14,586 nucleotides of DNA. Source: Planctomycetia bacterium. Lineage in GTDB: Bacteria; Planctomycetota; UBA11346. The translations under genes were made by a program, and so were the position numbers. The stretch is from contig SYDV01000351.1 in the NCBI GenBank assembly GCA_005801395.1, positions 1 through 14,586 of the forward strand, read 5' to 3'. The notes under the pieces were generated by a model, which had not been told where the DNA came from, made no database searches, and saw nothing but the letters and a program-made list of their open reading frames with translations. This document shows positions 1 through 8,136 of this stretch, piece after piece (the stretch's first letter is position 1; each line of letters begins with the position of its first letter).

Positions 1-1662
1 CAAAATCCAAATGCGCCAATTCCAATCGATTATGGCGGGGTTAAACCAGCAGGATTTTTGAGCCAACTATTACCACAACTATTAATTATTGGCTTACTCA
101 TTGGCTTATTTTATTTCTTTGTTCTTCGTCGCATGGGCCAAGGCGGGGGCGTGCTATCATTTGGAAAGAGCCGCGCACAGCTCATCACTAAGGGAAAGAC
201 GGGAAAAACATTTAAAGACGTCGCTGGGATTGATGAAGCGAAAGAAGAAGTTGAAGAACTGGTCGCTTTTTTAAAGAACCCGAAAAAGTTCCAGAAACTT
301 GGCGGACGTATTCCTCGTGGCGTGTTATTGGTTGGCCCTCCAGGTACAGGAAAAACCTTACTCGCGAAAGCCATCGCTGGTGAAGCCGATGTTCCGTTTT
401 ATTCCATCAGCGGTTCCGATTTCGTCGAAATGTTTGTTGGCGTTGGCGCCAGTCGCGTGCGTGATTTATTCTTACAAGCGAAAGAAAACTCACCTTGTAT
501 TATTTTCATTGATGAAATTGATGCCGTCGGCCGCAAACGTAGCAACGGAACAAATTCTGGGGGACACGACGAGCGCGAACAGACGCTAAATGCCATTCTC
601 GTTGAAATGGATGGGTTTGGCTCTGGTGACAAAGTTATTATTATTGCGGCAACTAATCGTGTTGACGTGCTTGATCCGGCGTTGTTGCGCCCTGGACGAT
701 TTGACCGTCATATTTCGGTTAATTTACCAGATATCGTAGGTCGCGAGCAGATTTTGAATGTTCATGCGAGTAAAGTAAAGATGGGTGAAGATTGCGACTT
801 GTCGATTATTGCCCGTGGTACTCCAGGATTCAGTGGCGCCGATTTAGAGTCGATGATTAATGAATCGGCATTAAATGCAGCACGCTTTGATCAAGAACAA
901 ATTAAGCATAAAGATTTAGAATACGCTCGTGATCGAGTTGCATTTGGCCGTGAAAAGAAAAGCGGCTCACGTGCCATGCCAGAAAAAGAACGTCGTATCA
1001 CGGCTTATCACGAAGCAGGTCACGCCATTCTGCAAATGCTGGTCGAAGAAAAAGACGACCTGCATAAAGTAACCATTATTCCGCGAGGTCGATCACTCGG
1101 TTCGACGATGCATTTACCAAGCGAAGATCGTCACACGCATGGACGGCGTAAATTAATGTGCGATATCGCCATCCTTTTTGGCGGAAGAATTGCCGAAGAA
1201 ATGTTTTGTCTTGACATTACCACGGGTGCATCCAATGACATCGAACGCGCAACGCAGTTAGCACGTGGGATGGTCTACGAATGGGGCATGTCAGATAAAA
1301 TGGGGCCATTGAAGTATACAGAGGATCGCGAAAATATTATGGGCGGCGATGCGGCCATTGCAGTCGGTAGCCAAACCCGTCGGGAGCTCGACGAAGAAGT
1401 CCGTCGCATCATCGACCAGCAGTATCAAAAAGCCAAGGAACTCATTATTGCCAACAAAGATAAGTTGGAATGTGTTGCTCAATCTTTGTTAGAACATGAA
1501 ACATTAGACGCGGCACAAGTGCGTATTTTAATGGATGGTGGTGAATTGCCGCCTCGACGTCCGACGATCATGATAAGCAAGACTGATGTCGCTGAAGGAG
1601 AAACAAAACCAGAGAGCGAACGTAATCCAATGAGCCCTGCGCTCGAACCAAAGTTAGCTTAA
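1..1662 (+). CDS. ftsH: ATP-dependent zinc metalloprotease FtsH (5' end outside window)
   Basis: Membrane-anchored AAA+ protease that unfolds and degrades short-lived and damaged membrane and cytosolic proteins. The frame is open from base 1, so the gene begins upstream; an in-frame TTG at 58 is not the true start. The visible 553 residues begin at the end of the periplasmic domain, followed by transmembrane helix 2 (about residues 22-42). Next come the AAA+ domain with Walker A GPPGTGKT (residues 112-119), pore motif FVG, Walker B IIFIDEID and the second region of homology with ATNR and RPGRFDR. The peptidase zinc site HEAGH is at residues 337-341, and the third ligand region is [10 protein letters not shown]. 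All catalytic motifs are intact. The C-terminus is a polar Pro/Glu-rich tail. Helix 1 and most of the periplasmic domain lie outside the window. The gene ends at a strong terminator and faces the lysophospholipid gene. Identity is near certain. Confidence 0.97.
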   Translation, partial: QNPNAPIPIDYGGVKPAGFLSQLLPQLLIIGLLIGLFYFFVLRRMGQGGGVLSFGKSRAQLITKGKTGKTFKDVAGIDEAKEEVEELVAFLKNPKKFQKLGGRIPRGVLLVGPPGTGKTLLAKAIAGEADVPFYSISGSDFVEMFVGVGASRVRDLFLQAKENSPCIIFIDEIDAVGRKRSNGTNSGGHDEREQTLNAILVEMDGFGSGDKVIIIAATNRVDVLDPALLRPGRFDRHISVNLPDIVGREQILNVHASKVKMGEDCDLSIIARGTPGFSGADLESMINESALNAARFDQEQIKHKDLEYARDRVAFGREKKSGSRAMPEKERRITAYHEAGHAILQMLVEEKDDLHKVTIIPRGRSLGSTMHLPSEDRHTHGRRKLMCDIAILFGGRIAEEMFCLDITTGASNDIERATQLARGMVYEWGMSDKMGPLKYTEDRENIMGGDAAIAVGSQTRRELDEEVRRIIDQQYQKAKELIIANKDKLECVAQSLLEHETLDAAQVRILMDGGELPPRRPTIMISKTDVAEGETKPESERNPMSPALEPKLA

Positions 1663-1683
1663 TCTCAGATATTTTTTTCTGCC

Positions 1684-1725
1684 AATATGCGGTGCTTCGC
1701 CTTGCGAAGCACCGCATATTTTTTT
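1684..1725 (+). terminator. Rho-independent terminator of ftsH
   Basis: A perfect 17-bp inverted repeat (arms 1684-1700 and 1704-1720, 3-nt loop CTT) runs straight into a run of seven T at 1719-1725, 21 bases after the ftsH stop. The T run serves the plus strand. On the minus strand the hairpin lies just past the stop of the converging gene, but no U run follows it within about 15 bases, so termination there would be weaker. Confidence 0.93.
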
Positions 1726-1727
1726 AG

Positions 1728-4700
1728 TTAGACACCTAGTTGGGCGGCCAATTTTTTGAGCGCTGCAAGATCTCGTTTACCCGTCCCAAGCTTGGGAATG
1801 GCTTCGACATGATGTACGTCACGTCCACGTGGCCGCCAAAGCGCAGGCAAATGATCAAGTGAACTGAGTAATTTTTCCCAATCACCAGTAAACCCCGTGT
1901 GGAGAATTAAAAGTCGCTCGCCACGACTTTGATCACTGACAGCGGCGACCGCAATTTCGATACTGCTGTCTTCACTAATAAGGGATACAATTGCTGTTTG
2001 CACAGCAATTTCGACATTGTCTAGCGGAACCATTTCACCACCGATTTTAGCAAAACGCGCAAGTCGACCAGTGATGTGAATAAATCCATCGTCATCAATG
2101 CGACCAATATCTCCCGTGTTATAGCCATCTAACAAAAATGCTTTTTCAGTGAGATCAACGCGATTGAGATAACTACGCATACGGCTTGGACTACGCACGA
2201 CCAGCAATCCCTCTTCGCCAGTCGGTAGGGGTTCTAAGGTCGTTGGGTCAATGGTGAAAACATGAATTCCTGGTAACGGACGTCCAACGGTTCCATCGCG
2301 ATGACGAATTTCATTCACTCCATCGCGTTTCAGCGGCAATAAATTTAATGAAACAACCGGCGCTAATTCGGTGCAACCATAACCTTCCAGCAATGTTGCC
2401 CCAAATCGGGCTAAGAATTGCTCTTTCAAATCGGCAGGGCACCGCTCTGCCCCAGCGACGGCAAAACGCAGTGTGCTAAATTGTTCGGGCTCTACGCGTC
2501 GCATATAATTACGAATAAAGGTAGGAGTACTCAATAAAAATGTAGCGCGACTAGAAGCGGCTAATTTACCTAAACCTTTGGCGTCCGTTGGATCTGGTTG
2601 TGATGCAACGGGTAGTCCAAGAACCAGCCCGAGCCAGAAACCAGGTATTAAACCAAAGCTATGAAATAAAGGGAGGGGACTGAGAACGACGTCGGTATCG
2701 CTATTTAATTCGAGTCCCTCGCTAACCGCACGGATATTTGCCAGTAACTGTTGATGGGTTAATTCCACTCCTTTCGGATCGCCAGTTGAACCCGAACTAA
2801 AAATGACTGTGGCGACCGATTTTGGCCGCGCTTTGTCGAGCCAACGTAAAGGCATGCAATAGGCGCCGATTGCAGCAATAAAAACTTCAATTTTTGATGG
2901 CTTTGCCATGATTTCGTCAAGTAAGATAACTTTTTGTTTTAATTCTAAATCGCCCAGGCGTTTTAAGTAGGGCGTTGCGCTGATGATGGTGTGGATATTG
3001 GCCAATTCGCACATGCGTTGTAGCTGCGCGTTGCCAACGGTGTGATTGAGATTAATCGCGGTTCGACCATTTAGCATAAGCGCTAAATTTACTAACGATC
3101 CGCTGCGACCGGGCGGTAATAGTACACCAATAGATGGCTCACCTTTCGGTAAGGCGAGTTTTGTAATAAGAACACGCGCAACGGCAACTAATTGCCACAT
3201 GGGTAAAGAGCCGCCGGCATCGCTGACAGCAACGCGAAAAGGATGACGACGCATACTGGCCAGAGTTGCTGAACCCAGGGTACGCGAATCGTTATCGGCG
3301 CGGATTTGTGCAGCTTCATAACTGAGTGTCATAACGGCGTTTCGGGCTTTTGCAGCAGATGTTGATGTGGGTAATGCGGCTCCGATACGCAAGGTGACCG
3401 GACGCCATGGGCGTGGCCACGCGCGCGACGCTGCACGACTGCTTATCGTGCCCCATAATCCGTCCAAATGTGCGGGGACAATAGGGACGCCAGCGCGGGA
3501 AGCGATGCGTTCTAAACCGGATCGGAAGGTGTCCATTTGTCCGCTACGAGTAAGTTTTCCTTCTGGGAATATGACGACGACTTCGCCAGCTTTGGCCGCA
3601 TTCACCGCAGCATCAATAGACGCTAACAAAGCGCGCCGCGAATCTTCTGCGTCTACAGGAATTACGCCAGCAGCGCGCATAAATAAACCAATGACGGGCA
3701 AATCAACAAAACGGCGATAAACGAGAAAGCGACCTCGGCGGGGTAAATGACTCGCTAAGATAATACCATCACTGTAGCTCAAATGATTGCATACAACTAA
3801 GCAGCCACCAGTAGTTGGCATATTTTCAGCACCGTAAAGACGGACATTATAAGCTATTTTAACGGTTACGGAAATAATCCATCCTGCGAATTGGCTACGG
3901 AAGTGGAAAAGAACGATTAATGCCATGAAAATGGTAAAAACACCGCAGCAGATAAAAGCTTGTGGCGTTGATAGTCCACTTTTGATTAACAATTGAAACG
4001 AACCAGCGGCAATAAAAGTACCAAACGAGCCAAGAACACTAACCGCCGACATGACTAAATTACGTTGGAGCGGTGTGGCGCGTTCTTGTAGCAAAACAGT
4101 GACAGGGACTTCCCAGATACCAGCACCAATACCTGTGATAATCAGCCAAAAAATAATAATAGCTGGTGAACGAGCGCTTTCGGCTAAGCTCATATCTTGC
4201 CAGGCGGTCAAACCGACGAAGGCAAAAGCACAGCCGGCCATTAATGCGCCAAATAATGGCGCACCAGCGGGAAATGCTTTTGCAATTAATCGTGGGGCAA
4301 GAAAAGAGCCAATTACCATCCCAACAACCAAGGCTAAAAATAATCCAACGGTTCCAGCTTCAGAGAGACCATACACGACGCTACCGAGGGTTGATAATCC
4401 AGCAAAAGTGGCACCACCCAAAGCCCAAAAACCTGCGAGCGCTAATGCCGGTGTCCAGGTACCTGGATTGTGATTGAGCGACTTAATCTGATGAATAACC
4501 ATCCAAGGCATAGCAATTGGCGTATGCGGGGCTTGTGCTGGTAATGGCGGAACGCGGTATGCGGCAATTATACCGGCCGTGCATAAAATGGCGCTGACTA
4601 TAGCTAAGGACCAGACAGTGGCATGAGGCGAAGCCGTGATGCCAACAAAAGCAAAAACTGATGAAACCCATGCTTTATCCGTACAAATAGCCAGGACGGT

Positions 4701-5249
4701 ACCGCCAAGAATGGCCATCACCGTGACTGCTGCGATGACGCCATTTGCTTTACTTAAACGTTGATTATCGACTAATTCAGGAATGACGGCCAATTTTACG
4801 GGCGCAAAAAATGTACTCGCAATCGCCAATAAGGTGAGGGCGGTCAGCATCATGGTCGGTGATTGGATGGCGAAGCCCCAAATACCGAGCGCAGCAATTG
4901 GTACATCAGCAATACGCGCAGCGCGAATAATCAAATGTTTTGGTAAGCGATCACCTAAACTTCCAGCTAACGGAGCGAGTAATATAAATGGTGCGCTAAA
5001 AAGCATGAGGGCCCACGAACCATAAGTTGCACTTAATGTTTCGGCTTGGGATTTATCCTCTGGGTAAGCAATAACGGCGGCGGCGGCTAATGCGATGATA
5101 GCGACTTGTCGAAATAGATTATCGAGACCAGCGCCAATAATACAGGCAATGACATGGCCTGCGAACCCAGTTTGTTGTGGGGGCAAAGCCGTAATGGATG
5201 CGGGCGAAGTCGTTGGTAGGGATTTGGTCGTTAGCACGGTGGTCGACAT
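1728..5249 (-). CDS. aas: Fused LplT-like transporter / PlsC-type acyltransferase / acyl-ACP synthetase (Aas-type)
   Basis: A 1173-residue protein joining what are two proteins in E. coli, LplT and Aas. Residues about 30-450 form an MFS transporter (about 12 hydrophobic helices, with GDRLPKHLIIRAAR after the second helix) expected to flip lysophospholipids inward. Residues about 460-640 are a PlsC acyltransferase with NHLSYSD (HX4D, 488-494) and FPEGKLTRSG (561-570). Residues about 690-1173 are an AMP-forming acyl-ACP synthetase with SSGSTGDPKG (818-827), GYGCTE (956-961), YNTGD (1043-1047) and the C-terminal catalytic lysine in LGTGKRD (K1158). The expected role is re-acylation of lyso-phosphatidylethanolamine at the inner membrane. 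I start at ATG 5249, because AAGGA (5261-5257) sits 7 nt upstream. ATG 5255 is only 1 nt from that site, and TTG 5309 has none. It is a stand-alone gene, convergent with ftsH. The fused form is known in many bacteria. Confidence 0.92.
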   Translation of the reverse strand: MSTTVLTTKSLPTTSPASITALPPQQTGFAGHVIACIIGAGLDNLFRQVAIIALAAAAVIAYPEDKSQAETLSATYGSWALMLFSAPFILLAPLAGSLGDRLPKHLIIRAARIADVPIAALGIWGFAIQSPTMMLTALTLLAIASTFFAPVKLAVIPELVDNQRLSKANGVIAAVTVMAILGGTVLAICTDKAWVSSVFAFVGITASPHATVWSLAIVSAILCTAGIIAAYRVPPLPAQAPHTPIAMPWMVIHQIKSLNHNPGTWTPALALAGFWALGGATFAGLSTLGSVVYGLSEAGTVGLFLALVVGMVIGSFLAPRLIAKAFPAGAPLFGALMAGCAFAFVGLTAWQDMSLAESARSPAIIIFWLIITGIGAGIWEVPVTVLLQERATPLQRNLVMSAVSVLGSFGTFIAAGSFQLLIKSGLSTPQAFICCGVFTIFMALIVLFHFRSQFAGWIISVTVKIAYNVRLYGAENMPTTGGCLVVCNHLSYSDGIILASHLPRRGRFLVYRRFVDLPVIGLFMRAAGVIPVDAEDSRRALLASIDAAVNAAKAGEVVVIFPEGKLTRSGQMDTFRSGLERIASRAGVPIVPAHLDGLWGTISSRAASRAWPRPWRPVTLRIGAALPTSTSAAKARNAVMTLSYEAAQIRADNDSRTLGSATLASMRRHPFRVAVSDAGGSLPMWQLVAVARVLITKLALPKGEPSIGVLLPPGRSGSLVNLALMLNGRTAINLNHTVGNAQLQRMCELANIHTIISATPYLKRLGDLELKQKVILLDEIMAKPSKIEVFIAAIGAYCMPLRWLDKARPKSVATVIFSSGSTGDPKGVELTHQQLLANIRAVSEGLELNSDTDVVLSPLPLFHSFGLIPGFWLGLVLGLPVASQPDPTDAKGLGKLAASSRATFLLSTPTFIRNYMRRVEPEQFSTLRFAVAGAERCPADLKEQFLARFGATLLEGYGCTELAPVVSLNLLPLKRDGVNEIRHRDGTVGRPLPGIHVFTIDPTTLEPLPTGEEGLLVVRSPSRMRSYLNRVDLTEKAFLLDGYNTGDIGRIDDDGFIHITGRLARFAKIGGEMVPLDNVEIAVQTAIVSLISEDSSIEIAVAAVSDQSRGERLLILHTGFTGDWEKLLSSLDHLPALWRPRGRDVHHVEAIPKLGTGKRDLAALKKLAAQLGV

Positions 5250-5273
5250 AATCATGTCCTTGGTTGATGACAA

Positions 5274-5302
5274 TAGATAACGATCGATAACAAATAAGTC
5301 AA
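5274..5302 (-). promoter_or_regulatory. Possible sigma-70 promoter of the aas-type gene
   Basis: On the minus strand TTGACT (5302-5297, five of six matches to the -35 consensus) is followed after 17 bp by TATCTA (5279-5274), a weak -10 match. It lies just upstream of the Shine-Dalgarno site of the minus-strand gene. Spacing and position fit, but the -10 is poor. Confidence 0.35.
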
Positions 5303-5361
5303 TAGGCAACAGTGAAATCAGTCGTATGGGTCTATGTAAACCCAGCTCGATTCAACGTAAT

Positions 5362-5396
5362 CTGGTCTAGATAGCCAAAAAAGTGGCCCTAGACAG
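5362..5396. promoter_or_regulatory. Inverted repeat in the divergent control region
   Basis: CTGGTCTAG (5362-5370) and CTAGACAG (5389-5396) are complementary over 8 bp with one bulged G. Inside them GCC (5374-5376) can pair with GGC (5385-5387), leaving an A-rich 8-nt loop. The element sits 46-80 bases before the STAS gene start, in the 192-bp gap between two divergent genes. It could be a dimeric repressor/activator operator or a 5'-leader hairpin. No T run follows, so it is not a terminator. A smaller inverted repeat, TGGGT (5327-5331) with ACCCA (5340-5344), lies just left of it. I see no clear sigma-28, sigma-54 or sigma-70 promoter for the flagellar side. Confidence 0.45.
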
Positions 5397-5441
5397 TCAC
5401 TTCATTCTCTCACTATGCAGTTCATTATCAGGAATTTTGGC

Positions 5442-5759
5442 ATGGACTTTCACGAAGTTAATGAAGTTACCGTCATCGAAATCGTCAATGAAGAGTGCCA
5501 ATCATTGATGCGCATCGTTGAGCCAATGTTGGCGAATGGGAAGCGCTCTTTTGTGTTTAATATGGCACAATCCAATTTTTTGAACTCGGTGAATATCGCC
5601 GCAATTATTGCAACACGGAACAAAATTGCTGCAGAACGGGGTAAAGTCGCCGTTTGTAATTTGACTCCCAATATCAAAGCCGTGTTTCGTATTTTAAAAC
5701 TGGAGCGTTTATTCAATTTGGACCTTGATCTCGATGGAGCGCTCATCGCGGCCAAATAA
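5442..5759 (+). CDS. STAS-domain protein (anti-sigma-factor antagonist-like)
   Basis: A 105-residue single STAS domain, the SpoIIAA/RsbV fold. Such proteins usually bind an anti-sigma factor kinase or another partner and are switched by serine phosphorylation. The pattern fits throughout: an N-terminal beta strand VTVIEI, a central FVFNMAQSNFLNSVNIA segment, a helix ATRNKIAAERG, the strand KVAVCNL, and the ending FRILKLERLFNLD. The usual D-S-S-G phospho-site loop reads N-S-V-N, so by eye one serine stays but the acidic residue, second serine and glycine are changed. I start at ATG 5442, because AGGA (5430-5433) lies 8 nt upstream and the product then begins at the normal domain edge. ATG 5415 has no ribosome site. 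It precedes flgH by 72 nt on the same strand without an obvious terminator, so co-expression with the flagellar genes is likely. No kinase or anti-sigma partner is visible. Family is clear; target unknown. Confidence 0.85.
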   Translation: MDFHEVNEVTVIEIVNEECQSLMRIVEPMLANGKRSFVFNMAQSNFLNSVNIAAIIATRNKIAAERGKVAVCNLTPNIKAVFRILKLERLFNLDLDLDGALIAAK

Positions 5760-5831
5760 GCTGGCACGGTGATTGCGTAGGTGTCGAAGTCGGATGCTCC
5801 ATCCCGGGGTAACGACTGGAGGCACCACACT

Positions 5832-6452
5832 ATGTGCATGGCTCTACGACATCTGATGTTGTTACTTTTGTTGCTGCCTTTGCAGGCGGAAAGCCTGTTT
5901 AAAGCTGAAACATTGGCTGATGGGACGCTTTATTCTGATCAAGTGGCTCGCCGTAGTGGTGATTTGATCACTATTCTGGTGAAAGAAACGACTTCTATCT
6001 CTGAGCGTCATAAAACCCAGAACAAACGTGAAAATTCTGTTGAAGCTGCCGTTACTCTATTTCCAGGATCGAATGAGTTACCGGCTGAAACGGGTTCGCC
6101 ACAAGCCGGTACCTTACCTGCTATAGCGATGAATTCGGAGAAAGATTTTAAAGGCGAGGGTAAATACGAAGCAGAAGGTGAGGTCAAAGCAACGATCACC
6201 GGACGCGTGATCGATGTATTGGATAACGGCAATTTATTAATTGAAGGTCGTCGCTTGGTAAAAGTTAACAAAGACACGAAAACGATTTTAATTACCGGAA
6301 TAATTCGCACGGCAGACATTCAAGCAAATAACACTATTTTCTCAGAGAAATTGCACAATTTCCAAGTGTCTATAGTCGGTGATGGGCCCCTTACCCGTTC
6401 AGCAAATGAAGGTTTCCTTGGACAAATCCTTGACATCCTGTGGCCATTTTGA
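5832..6452 (+). CDS. flgH: Flagellar L-ring protein FlgH
   Basis: A 206-residue subunit of the outer-membrane ring through which the flagellar rod turns. Family hallmarks are near the N-terminus (LADGTLYSDQVARRSGDLITI, then VKETTSIS), in the middle (KGEGKYEAEGEVKATITGRVIDVL, then NGNLLIEG) and at the C-terminus (GFLGQILDILWPF). ATG 5832 is chosen because GGAGG (5818-5822) lies 9 nt upstream and a hydrophobic signal sequence begins at once. The upstream GTG 5781 would add a charged stretch before the signal. The signal (a run of leucines ending PLQAES) has no lipobox cysteine. The only early cysteine is residue 2, so unlike enterobacterial FlgH this protein is probably not a lipoprotein. It is followed by flgI, whose ribosome site overlaps the flgH stop codon. 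Length is close to the usual 220-230. Confidence 0.95.
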   Translation: MCMALRHLMLLLLLLPLQAESLFKAETLADGTLYSDQVARRSGDLITILVKETTSISERHKTQNKRENSVEAAVTLFPGSNELPAETGSPQAGTLPAIAMNSEKDFKGEGKYEAEGEVKATITGRVIDVLDNGNLLIEGRRLVKVNKDTKTILITGIIRTADIQANNTIFSEKLHNFQVSIVGDGPLTRSANEGFLGQILDILWPF

Positions 6453-6460
6453 GGTCCTTT

Positions 6461-7816
6461 ATGCGACATATTTTTATGGGCATGGATTTAGTCTTTCTGC
6501 GCCTGCAGTGCGTGGCGATGCAGCAGCAAGCAACTCCTACGCCGGATAAACCAAAGGTACATACACAGGTGCTTAAAGATAAAAACTTTCGTCGAACAGA
6601 GGGTATAGTTGCTGGTCTTAGCGCATTTTTGCTGAGTGGTTTAATTGCAAATGGATGGACGAGTGAAGTTGCCAGTGCACCTACGGCTATTTCCGTACCT
6701 GCAGCTACGATGCCATTGATTTTACCCGAAGCAGATGGCGTTCGATTAAAAGATTTATGTGAAATATATGGCGTTCGTGATAACCAATTACATGGCATCG
6801 GTGTGGTCGTTGGTTTGTCTGGCACTGGCGATAAAACTCCGGCGACGGTTCGTATGTTGCGGCAAATGCTGGCGACCAAACACCTGAGTTTTTCTGAAAG
6901 CGATTTACAGTCAAAAAATGTTGCCATGGTGGCTGTGACGGCGGATTTACCCGCGTTTACGCGCAATGGTTCGCGCCTTTATTCACAAATTTCTTGTTTG
7001 GGTGATGCGACGTCCCTCAAAGGCGGAGTCTTATTGCAAACGCCCATGGTTGCTGCGGATGAAAATATCTATGCCGTAGCCCAAGGGACGGTCAGCGTCG
7101 GCGGTTTTGGAAATGCTGGCCCTAATTTTGCGGCTAATGGTACCGATCATAAAAATATAGAAACGGTGGCGACTTTGGCAGCAGGCGCGTTAGTCGAGCG
7201 TGAAGTGCCCGTCAGTTTATTGTACGGAGATCGACTGCGCCTAGTTTTAAAGAACGCGGATTTCACCACGGCAAGTCGTGTTGGGCGAGCGTTGGCGGTT
7301 GAATTTGGGGTCGATCGTGTGAAGGCAGAAGACGCAACCATGGTAACACTTGGCTTTGAGAAAAAACCAAGTGAAACTGAATTAGTTGCGACGATTGCGA
7401 AACTGCAACAATTACGAGTTTCCCCCGATATTCGTGCACGTGTCGTAATTAATGCGCGTACTGGCACGGTAGTAGCAGGTAACGAAGTGCGTATTAGTCA
7501 GGTGGCGGTTAGTCACGGTGGGTTATCGTTGCGCGTGATGCCGGTAGCAGAACGCCGCTCTGATCCACCTGATCGAAATAAGGTCATCGACTCGGTCGCC
7601 TGGGTGGATCCTGTTACTCGTCTTCGTTCGCCGGAGCCGCCTGCTGGCATTAAACCGTCGCAGACACCCGGTTCATTGAATGTTTTTTCGGGTGCGACGG
7701 TGGAAGATATTGCTAACGGTTTGAATGCCTTAGGCGCACGTCCGCGTGATTTAGTCGCTATTTTCGAAGCCATCCAACGCGCTGGCGCATTACATGCGGA
7801 ATTGGTGGTGATGTAA
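6461..7816 (+). CDS. flgI: Flagellar P-ring protein FlgI
   Basis: Periplasmic ring protein around the rod at the peptidoglycan layer. Conserved FlgI segments are present: VRLKDLCEIYGVRDNQLHGIGVVVGLSGTGDK, KNVAMVAVTADLPAF, the GTVSVGGFG block, ARVVINARTGTVVAGNEVRIS, and the C-terminal ATVEDIANGLNALGARPRDLVAIFEAIQRAGALHAEL. The ATG at 6461 has GAGG (6451-6454) 6 nt upstream, giving 451 residues against about 365 in E. coli. The extra length is N-terminal: the secretion signal (FRR, then VAGLSAFLLSGLIANG, ending SEVASA) begins only near residue 45. An in-frame GTG at 6569 would give a normal-length signal but has only a distant AAAGG. GTG 6440, inside flgH, has no support. The stop overlaps the flgJ start (TAATG). 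Identity is firm; the start is uncertain. Confidence 0.94.
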   Translation: MRHIFMGMDLVFLRLQCVAMQQQATPTPDKPKVHTQVLKDKNFRRTEGIVAGLSAFLLSGLIANGWTSEVASAPTAISVPAATMPLILPEADGVRLKDLCEIYGVRDNQLHGIGVVVGLSGTGDKTPATVRMLRQMLATKHLSFSESDLQSKNVAMVAVTADLPAFTRNGSRLYSQISCLGDATSLKGGVLLQTPMVAADENIYAVAQGTVSVGGFGNAGPNFAANGTDHKNIETVATLAAGALVEREVPVSLLYGDRLRLVLKNADFTTASRVGRALAVEFGVDRVKAEDATMVTLGFEKKPSETELVATIAKLQQLRVSPDIRARVVINARTGTVVAGNEVRISQVAVSHGGLSLRVMPVAERRSDPPDRNKVIDSVAWVDPVTRLRSPEPPAGIKPSQTPGSLNVFSGATVEDIANGLNALGARPRDLVAIFEAIQRAGALHAELVVM

Positions 7817-8136
7817 TGAGCGATTTATCGATTACATCTGATGGACGTTTGCCTGGTGTTAATCATGATGAACGCAGTCGCTTGCAAAAAGCAGCGAAAC
7901 AATTTGAAGCGTCATTTATTGATTTGTTGTTTAAAGATTTGGAACGAAAAACCATCGATGATGATCCAATTTTGGGCGGAGATAATGCCACGGAACAATT
8001 TACGGGTTTGTTGCATCGTGGATTAAGTGAACGCTCAGCGGGCGGACTTGGCATTGCAGATATGGTCATGCGTGAATTAGCTGCACGCGCCGATATTAAG
8101 ACGCCACCACCCACTGATATCGGAGGTTTATTATGA
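7816..8136 (+). CDS. flgJ: Rod-binding protein, FlgJ N-terminal domain type
   Basis: A 106-residue protein matching only the rod-capping half of enterobacterial FlgJ: LQKAAKQFEASFIDLLFKDLERKT near residues 23-46, LGGDNATEQFTGLLHRGLSE in the middle, and GGLGIADMVMREL near the end. It is expected to act in the periplasm as the scaffold for rod assembly. The muramidase (glucosaminidase) half of the two-domain FlgJ is absent, as in many phyla outside the gamma/beta proteobacteria, so a separate peptidoglycan hydrolase must open the cell wall. The start overlaps the flgI stop and has only a weak GGTGG-like site, so it is probably translated by coupling. The 3' end carries the GGAGG of flgN and overlaps its ATG by 4 bases. 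Confidence 0.9.
   Translation: MSDLSITSDGRLPGVNHDERSRLQKAAKQFEASFIDLLFKDLERKTIDDDPILGGDNATEQFTGLLHRGLSERSAGGLGIADMVMRELAARADIKTPPPTDIGGLL

Noticed and set aside
4051..4473. Plus-strand 140-codon open frame inside the aas-type gene
   Set aside because: It is a shadow of the transporter coding frame; low-complexity translation without any domain.
5250..5309. Upstream TTG start for the aas-type gene (20 extra residues)
   Set aside because: No ribosome site at 5309; ATG 5249 has AAGGA at good spacing and the extra residues overlap the likely promoter.
5384..5400. Possible sigma-54 promoter (TGGCCC...) before the STAS gene
   Set aside because: The required GG-N10-GC spacing is not met; TC stands where GC is needed.
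5792..5804. GGATG-CTC-CATCC hairpin between the STAS gene and flgH
   Set aside because: Only 5 bp and no T run, so it is not a terminator; too small to call as regulatory.
5781..5831. GTG start for flgH
   Set aside because: It would put 17 polar residues before the signal peptide; ATG 5832 has GGAGG 9 nt upstream.
6391..6966. Minus-strand 191-codon open frame across flgH/flgI
   Set aside because: It is antisense to two well-supported genes, has no recognisable domain and no supporting ribosome site.
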